64,000 nt of DNA from assembly GCA_022600955.1 (NCBI GenBank), contig JAHZJK010000024.1:248003-312002 (forward strand), written 5' to 3'. The position numbers were made by a program, and so were the translations under genes. Position 1 is the first letter of the stretch. Each line of letters begins with the position of its first letter. Source of the stretch: Gammaproteobacteria bacterium. Its GTDB lineage: Bacteria > Pseudomonadota > Gammaproteobacteria > Steroidobacterales > Woeseiaceae. Of this stretch, positions 17,103 to 25,840 are shown piece after piece. The notes under the pieces were generated by a model, which made no database searches, was not told the origin of the DNA, and saw only the letters and a list, made by a program, of their open reading frames with translations.

Positions 17103-18008
17103 TCAGGTGCTCGAAGCGTCCGTAATGCTCTGGATCGACGCGTCAAGCGTTGCATCGAATTCTTCGCTCGATTGTTGAGCGGACAAGCCTTCGGATAGCG
17201 CGCGCGAAAAACTTGCGACCATGCCATGCTGGCGAGACAGTCGGTCATTGGCTTCCTGACGGCTATAGCCACCTGACAGTGCAACAACGCGAGCGACATT
17301 TGGATGAGCGACGAAGTCTGAATACAGGCCGTCCGACTCCGGGAGGGTCAGCTTCAGCATGACAATTTCGTCAGCGTTCAGACGGTTCAGTTCATCCATG
17401 ATAGCGGCGTGAAGAATGTCCTCAGCAGCAGCCTTGTCCGGGCAGTGAATATCGACCTCAGGCTCAATAATTGGCACAAGACCTGCGGCACAGATCTGGC
17501 GACCAATTTCAAACTGTTGCTTCACGACGGCGGATATTCCCTGCGCGTTCGCCTGTTTTATGACTGAACGCATTTTCGTGCCGAACACACCATTGGCTTT
17601 AGCCTTGGTCAGAAGGTCGTCGAGCGTGGGCATCGGGTTCATGACCTGTGCACCGTTTTCCTCATCTGCGAGACCTTTGTCGACCTTCAAAAACGGTACG
17701 ACATTCTCAACCTGCCATAAATGTGTGGCGGTCGGCTGGCCATTAATCTCGCGATCCATGGTGTTTTCAAACAGGATCGCGCCGAGGATACGGTCGCCGT
17801 TAAACGCGGGACTCGTAATGATACGCGAGCGCATGGCGTGCACAACATCGAACATCTCGTCGTCGCTGGACCACGCATCTGGCGTAACGCCATACAGGCC
17901 AAGGGCTTTCGGTGTGCTGCCACCGCTCTGATCGAGGGCGGCGATAAATCCGGTCTGGGTTTTGATTTTCTCTAGTTGTTGGTCAAAGCTGCTCACTGTC
18001 GGGTTCAT
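17103..18008 (-). CDS. Class I fructose-bisphosphate aldolase
   Basis: This is a bacterial class I aldolase of about 301 residues, cytosolic, cleaving fructose 1,6-bisphosphate to dihydroxyacetone phosphate and glyceraldehyde 3-phosphate through a lysine Schiff base. The family N-terminus AALDQSGGSTPKALG is clear. Other conserved pieces are KVDKGL (residues 108-113), PIIEPEVDI (179-187) and MLKLTLPE with the likely Schiff-base Lys219. ALSGGYSRQEAN contributes phosphate binding. ATG 18008 (MNPTVSSFDQ) is chosen because it matches family length; an in-frame start at 18044 would add 12 unlikely residues. The M19 dipeptidase follows directly. Confidence 0.92.
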   Translation of the reverse strand: MNPTVSSFDQQLEKIKTQTGFIAALDQSGGSTPKALGLYGVTPDAWSSDDEMFDVVHAMRSRIITSPAFNGDRILGAILFENTMDREINGQPTATHLWQVENVVPFLKVDKGLADEENGAQVMNPMPTLDDLLTKAKANGVFGTKMRSVIKQANAQGISAVVKQQFEIGRQICAAGLVPIIEPEVDIHCPDKAAAEDILHAAIMDELNRLNADEIVMLKLTLPESDGLYSDFVAHPNVARVVALSGGYSRQEANDRLSRQHGMVASFSRALSEGLSAQQSSEEFDATLDASIQSITDASST

Positions 18009-18135
18009 CTCTGCTGCTGGAATGGAGCGCAAATTGTACAGCAAAACCCCAGCTTTTTTCCGCGCAGCGCTTGAATTGGGGTACGTACAACACGCAGCGA
18101 AGGATAACGGCTGCTACGGCTTTCAGATTTGCTGG

Positions 18136-19808
18136 CTAGGGCAGTCTGCAGCCAGGATCGACAGGGTCAGGCCGTGTCCAGGCGGGCTTATCGGAATCGA
18201 GAAACTCCTCGGCGCGCAGTGTTCCGCCGCGCTCAGCCAGCCAATCGATGAAGACATCGCGCGTCAGTGGCTGCCTGTCGTCAATCGGGAAGCCTTGCTC
18301 CGGTATCACGTCGTCCAGTATTCCATCGCCGCCGAAAGCGATGTAGTCGTTTACGACAACCCTGATGTTGTCCGTGTCATGGACAATGGTGCCGCCTTGC
18401 AGTTGCATGAGTACGTGCATCGCATTGTTGTCGCAACTCACTGTGACGCGCATGCCGTGAAAGCCGATACTCCGCGGCCCGCGGCGCGCGCTCTTCGCGA
18501 TCACCTTGCGCAACTCTTCGCCAGTGAGCTCAAGAATCACAGCACGATTCTCGAATGGTGACAAGGCGTAAACACTGCCGAAGGTCAGTTCGCCAGAGGG
18601 CAGGCTTGAGCGGAGTCCGCCTGCCACATTGTGAATCGCTACATCGACCGGTAGTGACTCGTACAAGGCTTGCGTAAAAAGATTACCGAGCGCCGATTCG
18701 GGATTTCCCGCAAGTGTAAACGGCGTTTCGAGACGAACACCCACAGACTCGTTTTTCTGCGCGCCGGCAACATCAAGCGCGGCATTCGCAATAGCAAGAA
18801 CCCGCTCATCGGGTACTACGTTTTGGCCTTCATACACATCGCCGGGTGTTGCGAGACGAGGTGCATGCACTTGCCGTGAAAGACGTTTGCCATTCTGTGC
18901 CGATAGAACGAAATCAACCCGCCCGAACGCACGGGTACTTGAGTAGCTTGACGATATAGAGATGCCATTGACGATGTGCGCCAGGCCCTCGTGCTTATGC
19001 CCCGCAAAAATATGATCCACGAGACCCGTTGGCAGTTCCCTGGCGACCCTGAAAATCTCGCCGGACTGATCACACGATGAGAGATCCAGAGGATCAGCAA
19101 ATTCCTCGCATTCGGCACCTGCATGTGATGTCACGATGACCAGGCTGGCACCGGCAGCTCGCAATGCTTCAGCTTCGTGTTCAATAGTGGCGGCGAGCGG
19201 CGCAACCCGCAGACCTGGTGTATTCGCCGCGATAGTAGTCTTGAGTGCCATAGACGTCATCACGCCTATAACGCCAATCCTGAATCCAGAAACTTCGAGC
19301 ATTACCGATGGACGAACGTTGGGCCAGTCAACCGGTTGGCCTGTTTCCATTCGATAAGATTGGCCGCGAGAAGTGGAAAATCTGCCTCTGAGGCGCGGGC
19401 CTTCAAAGCGCCACGAGGATCGTCTGTTTCCGACTCAGGGATGGGCGCAGGTCCGGCAGGCCCAAAATCAAATTCGTGATTACCAATAGCTGCAGCCGCT
19501 ACGCCCATGGCGTTATACGCATCTACTACCGCGGCACCCTCGTTCAGGTTAGATTCGATCGTTCCCTGCCACATGTCGCCGGCGTCGATAAGGAGCACTG
19601 CGCCATCTGCCGCGCGTACCTCCCGCAAGGCGTCAACGTATCCTGAGATAGTTGTGAGTCCGGCTTTGTCGGCATCGGGGAGAAGCTGTCCGTGCACATC
19701 GTTGAGGCCGATCAACGAAATAACCAGCGTTTCGTCGGACCGTTGGTCCGGCGTCGTGCAGCCCACCAACAGGCAAGCAAAAAAGAATAAGGGCAGGGTA
19801 CGAGTCAT
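18136..19808 (-). pseudogene. UshA/YfkN-type 5'-nucleotidase interrupted by a single frameshift
   Basis: Two frames together make one complete 5'-nucleotidase. The upstream part (19808 to about 19344) has a lipobox (LLVGC) and the metallophosphatase motifs LNDVHGQL, DAGDMWQG and GNHEFDFG, and ends shortly after ADFPLLAANL. The downstream part (from about 19350) continues with VMLEVSGFRIGVIG, VTSHAG and AGHKHEG. It then has the C-terminal nucleotidase domain with NVAGGLRSSLPSGELTFG and YIAFGGDG. The frames join smoothly if one A is restored in the short A-run at 19344-19346 (T on the + strand). Such enzymes hydrolyse nucleotides in the periplasm. Either this is a recent inactivating deletion or a base is missing from the assembly. 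Confidence 0.85.
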
Positions 19809-19844
19809 TGAGTAGGACTATACCCTGCCTTGAGCTGTTTCTGG

Positions 19845-22271
19845 CTACTCGTAACGCAGCGCCCGGATGGGATTCGCTCTCGCGATACGGATGGCGTGTC
19901 CGGCGATCGTCGCCCACGCCAATAGTACCGAGACCAGGCCGGCGATTAGCAGAATGGCAAATCGCGAATTGATTCTGTCGGCGAAAAAGTCCAGGTAGAT
20001 TTGCGAACTGAAATAGGCAAGCGGCAAAGCAACCAACAATGCCCAAAGCACCGGGCGGGAAAACTGCCAGACTAGCAGACGCGCGATCTGTGCTGAGCTT
20101 GCGCCGAGTACTTTGCGAACACCAATCTCCTTGGTGCGCAATGCGGCCATGAAAGCGGCGAGCCCGAACAGACCGATCAGTGCGAGTGACAATGCGATAA
20201 ACGCGAATCCTGCGAGCGCCATATTCATGAAGCGCAGGATGTCATAAACATCATTAAATACTTCGTCGAGAAAGCGGCCTTGAATCGGATAGTTGGGTAT
20301 CACATCGTTCCAGACGCCTTCTATAGCATCTACCGTGTCCATTATGTTGCCACCCTTGATTCGAATGGAACCAATGCGCAGGCCAGCGGGAACATATTCG
20401 TAGAACCATGCTTTCTCCTGATTGAACAGGCCCACTATGTTTTGCGTCGGGACGACGCCAACTATCACGAATTCTCGTAGTGTCGACTCGGGGTCCAGCG
20501 TGTAGAAACTTTGGTTGATCGCCGCAGTGGCGCTCGCATATCCCAGTATCGGCAGTGCCAGCTCGTTGACCAGAACGTTAAGCACCTCCGACTCCTCTGT
20601 TCGGATGTCGTTGGTCATGTCGCGACTTAGCGGTCGGCCTGTGAGGACCGGAATGTCGTAAACTCTGAGAAAGTCGGGGGACATGTCGAGCCGCATTAGC
20701 GAGAACTCGGCAGCTTCATCCCCGGGAGTAGGAGTGAAGGTGCTGTTGCTGTTATTCTGCTCGTACGGCACCTGCGAAGAGAATGCCACGACATCAACGT
20801 TAGGCAGCGCTTCGAGTTCAACTTTTAGTGTGTCGAGGTTCTCCTCGATTCCCTCGACCCGCAGGCGGTCAATCGTATAGATTTCAGAGCGGGGAAACTC
20901 GTAGCTGGATTCCTTGATGCGCTCATTCTGCATGTAAACAATACTTACGGTTGCCAGCATGAACGCGGATATTGCAAATTGCACACCGATCATGAAGGAG
21001 CGCATCTTTGCACCCTTCTTGCCTTTCCTGGCAATGTCACGAAGCGCCTCGATTGGGCTTGTCTTGGTGATCAGCCAGGCGGGATAAAGACCCGCGAACA
21101 GTCCGACAAGGATGGTTGTGGCCAGAAGCCACGGTAAGGTGCTCGCGTAGTTCAGGGATAGAATCTTGCTGGAGGCGTTGTTGAACAGCGGGATAATGAT
21201 TTCCAATGCGGCGATCGCGATGATCATCGCAATCGTGGCAATAACCAGGCTCTCGATAAGAAACTGAGTGAGTAATTGTGTCTGCGTTGCACCCATTGTC
21301 TTGCGCATGCCGACCTCACGTGTGCGTCCAAGTGATTGCGCAGTGGCAAGATTGGTGTAATTGACGCACGCGATAACGAGAATCAGGAAACTCAGAAGCT
21401 GCACAGCGTCGATAACAGGAATTCCGATAAGATCCCATATAGCGGTATTCGCGCCGGAAATTGCGCTCACGGTGAAGCCAGAAATAACCTCAGTCTGGTC
21501 TTCGGGAACGAGTCGATCATAGAGGCTGTTCATTTGCCCTTGCAGCCAGTCCCTGTCAAAGCGCTCGTCGAGGAGCAAGTAGGTCATATTGCCCAATGAA
21601 AGGTTGTTCCAGTTGCCCTCGAGATCCCATTCACGCATCTTGTTGAGTGCAGTAATTGGTACAAGAAAACCCAGGTCCTCATCTTGTACCAGGCTGGAAC
21701 TAAAGTGCGAATTCAGTGGCACCTGCTTGATAATGGCAGCGACGTGGTAGTCGAACTCGTTGTCAAAAGTCACAACTTCACCAAGAACGTTTGTATGGCC
21801 GAAGTACTTGATAGCGACGTCGTCAGTAATCAATATTCCCGACGGGTCGTCGAGTGCTGTTTCATTACCGTGTATGTATTCGAAGTCAAATATTCGCAGG
21901 ATATCCGGGTCTGCAAAGCGGATGCCCTCGTAGAAGCTTTCCGACCCCATCGACAGTAAAAACTCTCGTAAGACAGTTCGTGCGACGCGCTCAACGTCTT
22001 CGAGTTCTGCCTCTACGATTGGCCCGACAGTGGTAAAGGTCGCATCCATGCGTTCAAAGCCAACATTGAGCTCTGGCGCCGCAATAGAGCCGATTGTGTA
22101 GATTCGATCGGCGTTCTGAAAAAACAGATCATGCGACTCTTCGTACTTGATCAGCAGGCTACCGAAGACGAAGATTGTGAGTCCGAGTGCAAGCCCGGAG
22201 ATATTGATCACCGCGAAACCTTTGTTCTTGCGCAGGTTACGCAGCGCGATAATGACATTGTTCAAGAACAT
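19845..22271 (-). CDS. MacB/FtsX-type ABC transporter permease with duplicated core
   Basis: This 808-residue inner-membrane permease of the FtsX/MacB superfamily has two repeated halves. Each half has a periplasmic domain and a set of helices; the first begins NLRKNKGFAVINISGLALGL and the last ends ATIAGHAIRIARANPIRALR. Conserved cytoplasmic loops are GRTREVGMRKTMGATQTQL and RTKEIGVRKVLGASSAQI, the usual contact sites for the ATPase. Such permeases work by moving envelope substrates mechanically rather than by pumping across the lipid. It follows the HlyD and ATPase genes in one operon, divergent from a NtrC-type response regulator. The substrate is unknown; antimicrobial peptide efflux or lipoprotein handling are possible. 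Confidence 0.9.
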   Translation of the reverse strand: MFLNNVIIALRNLRKNKGFAVINISGLALGLTIFVFGSLLIKYEESHDLFFQNADRIYTIGSIAAPELNVGFERMDATFTTVGPIVEAELEDVERVARTVLREFLLSMGSESFYEGIRFADPDILRIFDFEYIHGNETALDDPSGILITDDVAIKYFGHTNVLGEVVTFDNEFDYHVAAIIKQVPLNSHFSSSLVQDEDLGFLVPITALNKMREWDLEGNWNNLSLGNMTYLLLDERFDRDWLQGQMNSLYDRLVPEDQTEVISGFTVSAISGANTAIWDLIGIPVIDAVQLLSFLILVIACVNYTNLATAQSLGRTREVGMRKTMGATQTQLLTQFLIESLVIATIAMIIAIAALEIIIPLFNNASSKILSLNYASTLPWLLATTILVGLFAGLYPAWLITKTSPIEALRDIARKGKKGAKMRSFMIGVQFAISAFMLATVSIVYMQNERIKESSYEFPRSEIYTIDRLRVEGIEENLDTLKVELEALPNVDVVAFSSQVPYEQNNSNSTFTPTPGDEAAEFSLMRLDMSPDFLRVYDIPVLTGRPLSRDMTNDIRTEESEVLNVLVNELALPILGYASATAAINQSFYTLDPESTLREFVIVGVVPTQNIVGLFNQEKAWFYEYVPAGLRIGSIRIKGGNIMDTVDAIEGVWNDVIPNYPIQGRFLDEVFNDVYDILRFMNMALAGFAFIALSLALIGLFGLAAFMAALRTKEIGVRKVLGASSAQIARLLVWQFSRPVLWALLVALPLAYFSSQIYLDFFADRINSRFAILLIAGLVSVLLAWATIAGHAIRIARANPIRALRYE

Positions 22272-22295
22272 TGTTTTTTCCCGTCGAGATATTGC

Positions 22296-22976
22296 CTAAG
22301 CAGCGCGTGTATTTTCGGTCACGACGTGACCGTCGAACAGGTTCACTGTGCGGTGGGCGTAGTCAGCATGCGCCGGCGAGTGCGTGACCATAACTATAGT
22401 GGTGCCTTCTTTGTTCAGTGATCGGAGCAGTTCCATCACTTCCTGGCCGTGGACCGAGTCAAGGTTTCCTGTCGGCTCATCCGCAAGTATCAATGGTTGA
22501 TCACCAACTACCGCGCGTGCCACAGCAACGCGTTGTTGCTGTCCGCCGGATAGTTGCCCGGGCATATGCTTTGCGCGGTGCGCGATTCCCATGCGATCCA
22601 TCACCTTGGCGACACGCTGCTTGCGCTCTGATGCAGGCATGTCGTGATAGAGCAGGGCAAGTTCAATATTCTCGGCGACATTGAGTTCGTCGATCAGATT
22701 GAAACTCTGAAAAATGAAACCGATATTCTGCTTGCGAATCTTGCTGCGTTGAGCTTCAGAATAGGGTGCGACGTCCTCGTCAAAGAAAAAGTACTCACCT
22801 TCGGATGGGTTGTCGAGCATGCCAACAATGTTCAACAAAGTAGACTTGCCGCATCCCGACGGTCCCATGATTGCGACGAAATCACCTTGTTCGATTTCAA
22901 GGTTCACGCCGTTGAGTGCAACGGTTTCGACTTCGTCGGTTCTATAGATTTTGTACATATTGTGTAGCTTGAGCAT
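22296..22976 (-). CDS. ABC transporter ATP-binding protein (MacB/LolD type)
   Basis: This is a 226-residue ATPase of standard length. Walker A is GPSGCGKST (about residues 38-46), the signature is LSGGQQQRVAVARA, Walker B is PLILADEPTGNLD, and the switch histidine lies in VMVTHSPAHADY. It is the energy subunit for the adjacent FtsX-type permease, acting at the cytoplasmic face of the inner membrane. It sits 24 nt before the permease and 24 nt after the HlyD-type gene, which indicates a three-gene operon read right to left. Confidence 0.95.
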   Translation of the reverse strand: MLKLHNMYKIYRTDEVETVALNGVNLEIEQGDFVAIMGPSGCGKSTLLNIVGMLDNPSEGEYFFFDEDVAPYSEAQRSKIRKQNIGFIFQSFNLIDELNVAENIELALLYHDMPASERKQRVAKVMDRMGIAHRAKHMPGQLSGGQQQRVAVARAVVGDQPLILADEPTGNLDSVHGQEVMELLRSLNKEGTTIVMVTHSPAHADYAHRTVNLFDGHVVTENTRAA

Positions 22977-23000
22977 TGCTTTAGTCCTCTTGGTGCAAGG

Positions 23001-24320
23001 CTATTCGCTATCAAGCGAAAGCCGGTCCATGTTTGTATAGCTGGTGTACGGTGAGGTAATAACCTTTTCGCCGGGTTCGAGGCCGTCGAGCACCTCGATA
23101 AAATCGACGTTACGTCTGCCGAGCCGCACCGTGCGCCGTATTGCTTCGCTGCCATCCGGCGAAACAACGAAAATCCAGTTGCCTCCCGTGTCCTGATAGA
23201 ACGAGCCATTTGGGATACGAATTACTTCTTCCGGGTCGCCAAGTGTCAGTCGGATTTGCATCGTTTGACCGCGGCGCAGTCCTGCAGGCTGCTCTGCAAG
23301 GGTCATGTCAACTTCGAATTGGCCGCCGTTGACCTGCGGGTATATCTTGGAAATTTCGAGTCGAATATCTCGTCCGTTGTGATCCGCAACAGCGACCTGT
23401 TGAAGGTCAACGCGGCCAAGATAGAACTCGTCGATCTTTACGTTCAACTTGTAGCCGTCCGGGTCATCGATCTGCCCAAGGCGACCTCCACGCACGATAG
23501 ATTGACCGATTTCAATATCGAAACCGGAGAGCTTTCCAGGTAGTGGTGCGCGTACGCTCAGGTCATCGATGTTCTTGCGAGCGAAACCGAGTCCAGCTTG
23601 TAGTTGTGCACCTGCATCGCGTAATTGAGAAAGTTGTTGTTGTTGCATGCGGGTACCCGTCGCCTGACTCTCGAGAGTCACATTCCGCCGCGCTACGTAG
23701 TAGTTCAGTTCATCGCGAAGGTCGTCCAGCTCAGACTGCGATACCAGATTGCGAGTTGCCAGGTCTTCCTGGCGATCGAGTGCTCGTCTCAGTCGGGTAA
23801 TCTGGTAGTCGATCTCGACCAGATTCCGTTTGTGTGACAAGCGGTTCTGCTCGAGTTGTAACTCAATAGTGCGCATGTTATTGAGCTGCTCGGTAACAGC
23901 AGCTTCGCGTCCAAGAACTTCGAGTTGCAAATTGGTATTCGAAAGGACTGCGATTGCGTCGCCGGCTTCTACCTGCGCGCCGTCCTCGACCAGAATCTGC
24001 TCGACTCGGCCACCTTCTATCGCATCCAGGTACACGGTGCTGCGTGGCACGAGCTGACCACGGGCCGGAATGATGTCCTCAAATGTGCCGACGGTTACTG
24101 CGTCAACGCCAATGCGTTGCGAGTCAATGCTAAGAGATCGTCCTCCGCTTACGGTACTGATGAACCACCAGCCGAAAGCGATGACAAGTAACACGGCTGC
24201 TGCATAGCTGGCCTTTTTCGTCCATGGAGTCTCCCTGACCACCTTGCGGTCCATGCTCTGGCCCGAGACTCCCATGCCAGGTGTTGGCGTTGCGCCCTTG
24301 AGCTTTCGTATTTTGTCCAT
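23001..24320 (-). CDS. HlyD/MacA-type periplasmic adaptor protein
   Basis: This is a membrane-fusion adaptor of about 439 residues. A single N-terminal membrane helix (around YAAAVLLVIAFGWWFI) anchors it. The lipoyl half-motif VEQILVEDGAQVEAGDAIAVL is followed by a long alpha-helical hairpin (about residues 125-240) and beta-barrel and membrane-proximal domains ending LEPGEKVITSPY. It would bridge the inner-membrane ABC pump to the outer membrane. ATG 24320 (MDKIRKLKG) is proposed; an in-frame ATG at 24344 would add 8 residues, and neither has a strong ribosome site. It is the first gene of the exporter operon and is divergent from the response regulator. Confidence 0.9.
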   Translation of the reverse strand: MDKIRKLKGATPTPGMGVSGQSMDRKVVRETPWTKKASYAAAVLLVIAFGWWFISTVSGGRSLSIDSQRIGVDAVTVGTFEDIIPARGQLVPRSTVYLDAIEGGRVEQILVEDGAQVEAGDAIAVLSNTNLQLEVLGREAAVTEQLNNMRTIELQLEQNRLSHKRNLVEIDYQITRLRRALDRQEDLATRNLVSQSELDDLRDELNYYVARRNVTLESQATGTRMQQQQLSQLRDAGAQLQAGLGFARKNIDDLSVRAPLPGKLSGFDIEIGQSIVRGGRLGQIDDPDGYKLNVKIDEFYLGRVDLQQVAVADHNGRDIRLEISKIYPQVNGGQFEVDMTLAEQPAGLRRGQTMQIRLTLGDPEEVIRIPNGSFYQDTGGNWIFVVSPDGSEAIRRTVRLGRRNVDFIEVLDGLEPGEKVITSPYTSYTNMDRLSLDSE

Positions 24321-24354
24321 ACACGCATACATAGCAAGTCGCATGCCAAGTTAT

Positions 24355-24376
24355 AACTGTTTGTTTTAAAACAGTT
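24355..24376. promoter_or_regulatory. Inverted repeat in divergent exporter / response-regulator promoter
   Basis: Arms AACTGTTT (24355-24362) and AAACAGTT (24369-24376) are perfectly complementary with a 6-nt spacer. The site lies between the HlyD-type gene and the NtrC-type regulator gene. Its symmetry and place fit a dimeric operator bound by the Fis-like domain of that regulator, controlling both directions. This is inference only. Confidence 0.5.
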
Positions 24377-25840
24377 TTGAGGTTTAAGGTGTGGCGAAAC
24401 TGTACGTTATCGAACACTAAGTGTACGATTCCGGACAGTCTCGGGAGCACTGCACTGGACAAGACAGGCACCATTTTGATCGTCGATGACGATGAAGACA
24501 TCCTGACTGCGGGACGATTGCTGCTGCGCCGAGCTTTCGCCACCGTCGAAACGTCCAACAACCCGGAGCAGATTCCGGACTTTCTTGCCAGCCGTACTTT
24601 TGACGCGGTCCTTCTTGATATGAACTTCGGCCCAGGGGAATCTTCGGGAACTCAGGGCATGCAGTGGCTGCAGCACATTCTGAAGATCGACCCACAGATG
24701 GTGGTCGTGATGATCACGGCACACGGCAGCATGAGCACGGCGGTCGAAGCGATGAAGCTCGGCGCGACTGACTTCGTTGCCAAGCCCTGGCGCAACGAGA
24801 AAGTTATCGCCACGGTGTCGGCAGCCGTGAAACTAGGCCGTAGCCGCAGAGAATCTGCAATCCTGAAACAGGCAAATCAGGTATTGCTGAAAGAAACCGC
24901 TACACGAGATAGCAAGATCGTCGGCGATTCAGAAGAGATGCAAGCGGTGTTTTCTATCGTAGAGCGCGCGGCACCCACTGATGCGAACGTCTTGATTCTC
25001 GGTGAGAATGGAACCGGAAAGGAGCTGCTAGCCAGAGAACTGCATCAGCAATCGCACCGCGCTGGAAACGGCTTTCTCACCATAGATATGGGATCGCTAA
25101 GCGAGTCTTTGTTCGAGTCCGAACTCTTTGGGCATACAAAGGGTGCGTTTACTGATGCCAGCGAAGACCGGATGGGCCGTTTGCAGGCAGCCAACGGCGG
25201 CACCATTTTTCTCGATGAAGTTGGTAATTTGCCGCTGCATTTGCAAGTAAAACTGTTGCGTGTTCTTGAAGAACGCAGCGTGACGCCGGTGGGTACAAAC
25301 GAGTCTGTTCCGATCGACGTGCGGGTAATTTCCGCTACTAATGTCGCTCCAAAGCAACTAAAAGACGCGGCTCACTTTCGACAGGACCTGTTGTTCCGGC
25401 TGAACACAGTTGAGCTCACGGTGCCTCCATTGCGAGACAGGAAGTCCGACATTCTTCCCATTGCAAAGCACTATGCCGGCATTTACTCGCGCAAATACGG
25501 CGGAAAAATACGGCGCTATTCGGAGGCCGCAGAGACTGCGCTTATGGCATACGACTGGCCGGGTAATGTTCGCGCACTGCGACATGCTGTAGAGCGCTCA
25601 ATTATCCTCGCGGAAGGAGAAACGATTGAGCCCTGTGACTTGCAGCTCGACTACACTGACTTGCCAGTTAATGTCGACAGTGTCGCGGCCGCGCCTGCGA
25701 TGCTGAATCTGGATCACCTGGAGAAAGAGACTGTCCAGAAAGCGCTGCGCAAACATGGTTTCAATATTTCACGCGCCGCAGCTGAACTCGGATTGACCCG
25801 GGCGTCGCTTTATCGGCGTATGGAAAAGCATGATCTTTAG
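24377..25840 (+). CDS. NtrC-family response regulator (REC-AAA-Fis)
   Basis: This is a two-component output protein with three domains. The receiver begins ILIVDDDEDIL, with phospho-acceptor Asp81 in VLLDMNF. The AAA+ domain has Walker A GENGTGKE (209-216) and Walker B FLDEVG (278-283). The Fis-type helix-turn-helix ends NISRAAAELGLTRASLYRRM. The sigma-54 contact loop reads GAFTDA (256-261) instead of GAFTGA. The 5' end is uncertain: 24377 is a TTG without a ribosome site. The first 26 residues are not family-like, and a GGGAG at 24443-24447 stands 7 nt before an in-frame CTG at 24455. It is divergent from the exporter operon and overlaps its kinase by 11 nt. Confidence 0.88.
   Translation: MRFKVWRNCTLSNTKCTIPDSLGSTALDKTGTILIVDDDEDILTAGRLLLRRAFATVETSNNPEQIPDFLASRTFDAVLLDMNFGPGESSGTQGMQWLQHILKIDPQMVVVMITAHGSMSTAVEAMKLGATDFVAKPWRNEKVIATVSAAVKLGRSRRESAILKQANQVLLKETATRDSKIVGDSEEMQAVFSIVERAAPTDANVLILGENGTGKELLARELHQQSHRAGNGFLTIDMGSLSESLFESELFGHTKGAFTDASEDRMGRLQAANGGTIFLDEVGNLPLHLQVKLLRVLEERSVTPVGTNESVPIDVRVISATNVAPKQLKDAAHFRQDLLFRLNTVELTVPPLRDRKSDILPIAKHYAGIYSRKYGGKIRRYSEAAETALMAYDWPGNVRALRHAVERSIILAEGETIEPCDLQLDYTDLPVNVDSVAAAPAMLNLDHLEKETVQKALRKHGFNISRAAAELGLTRASLYRRMEKHDL

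Noticed and set aside
18136-19350. Downstream 5'-nucleotidase fragment as a separate gene
   Set aside because: It lacks the first metal-site motifs and any start signal; it continues the preceding fragment after a one-base frameshift.
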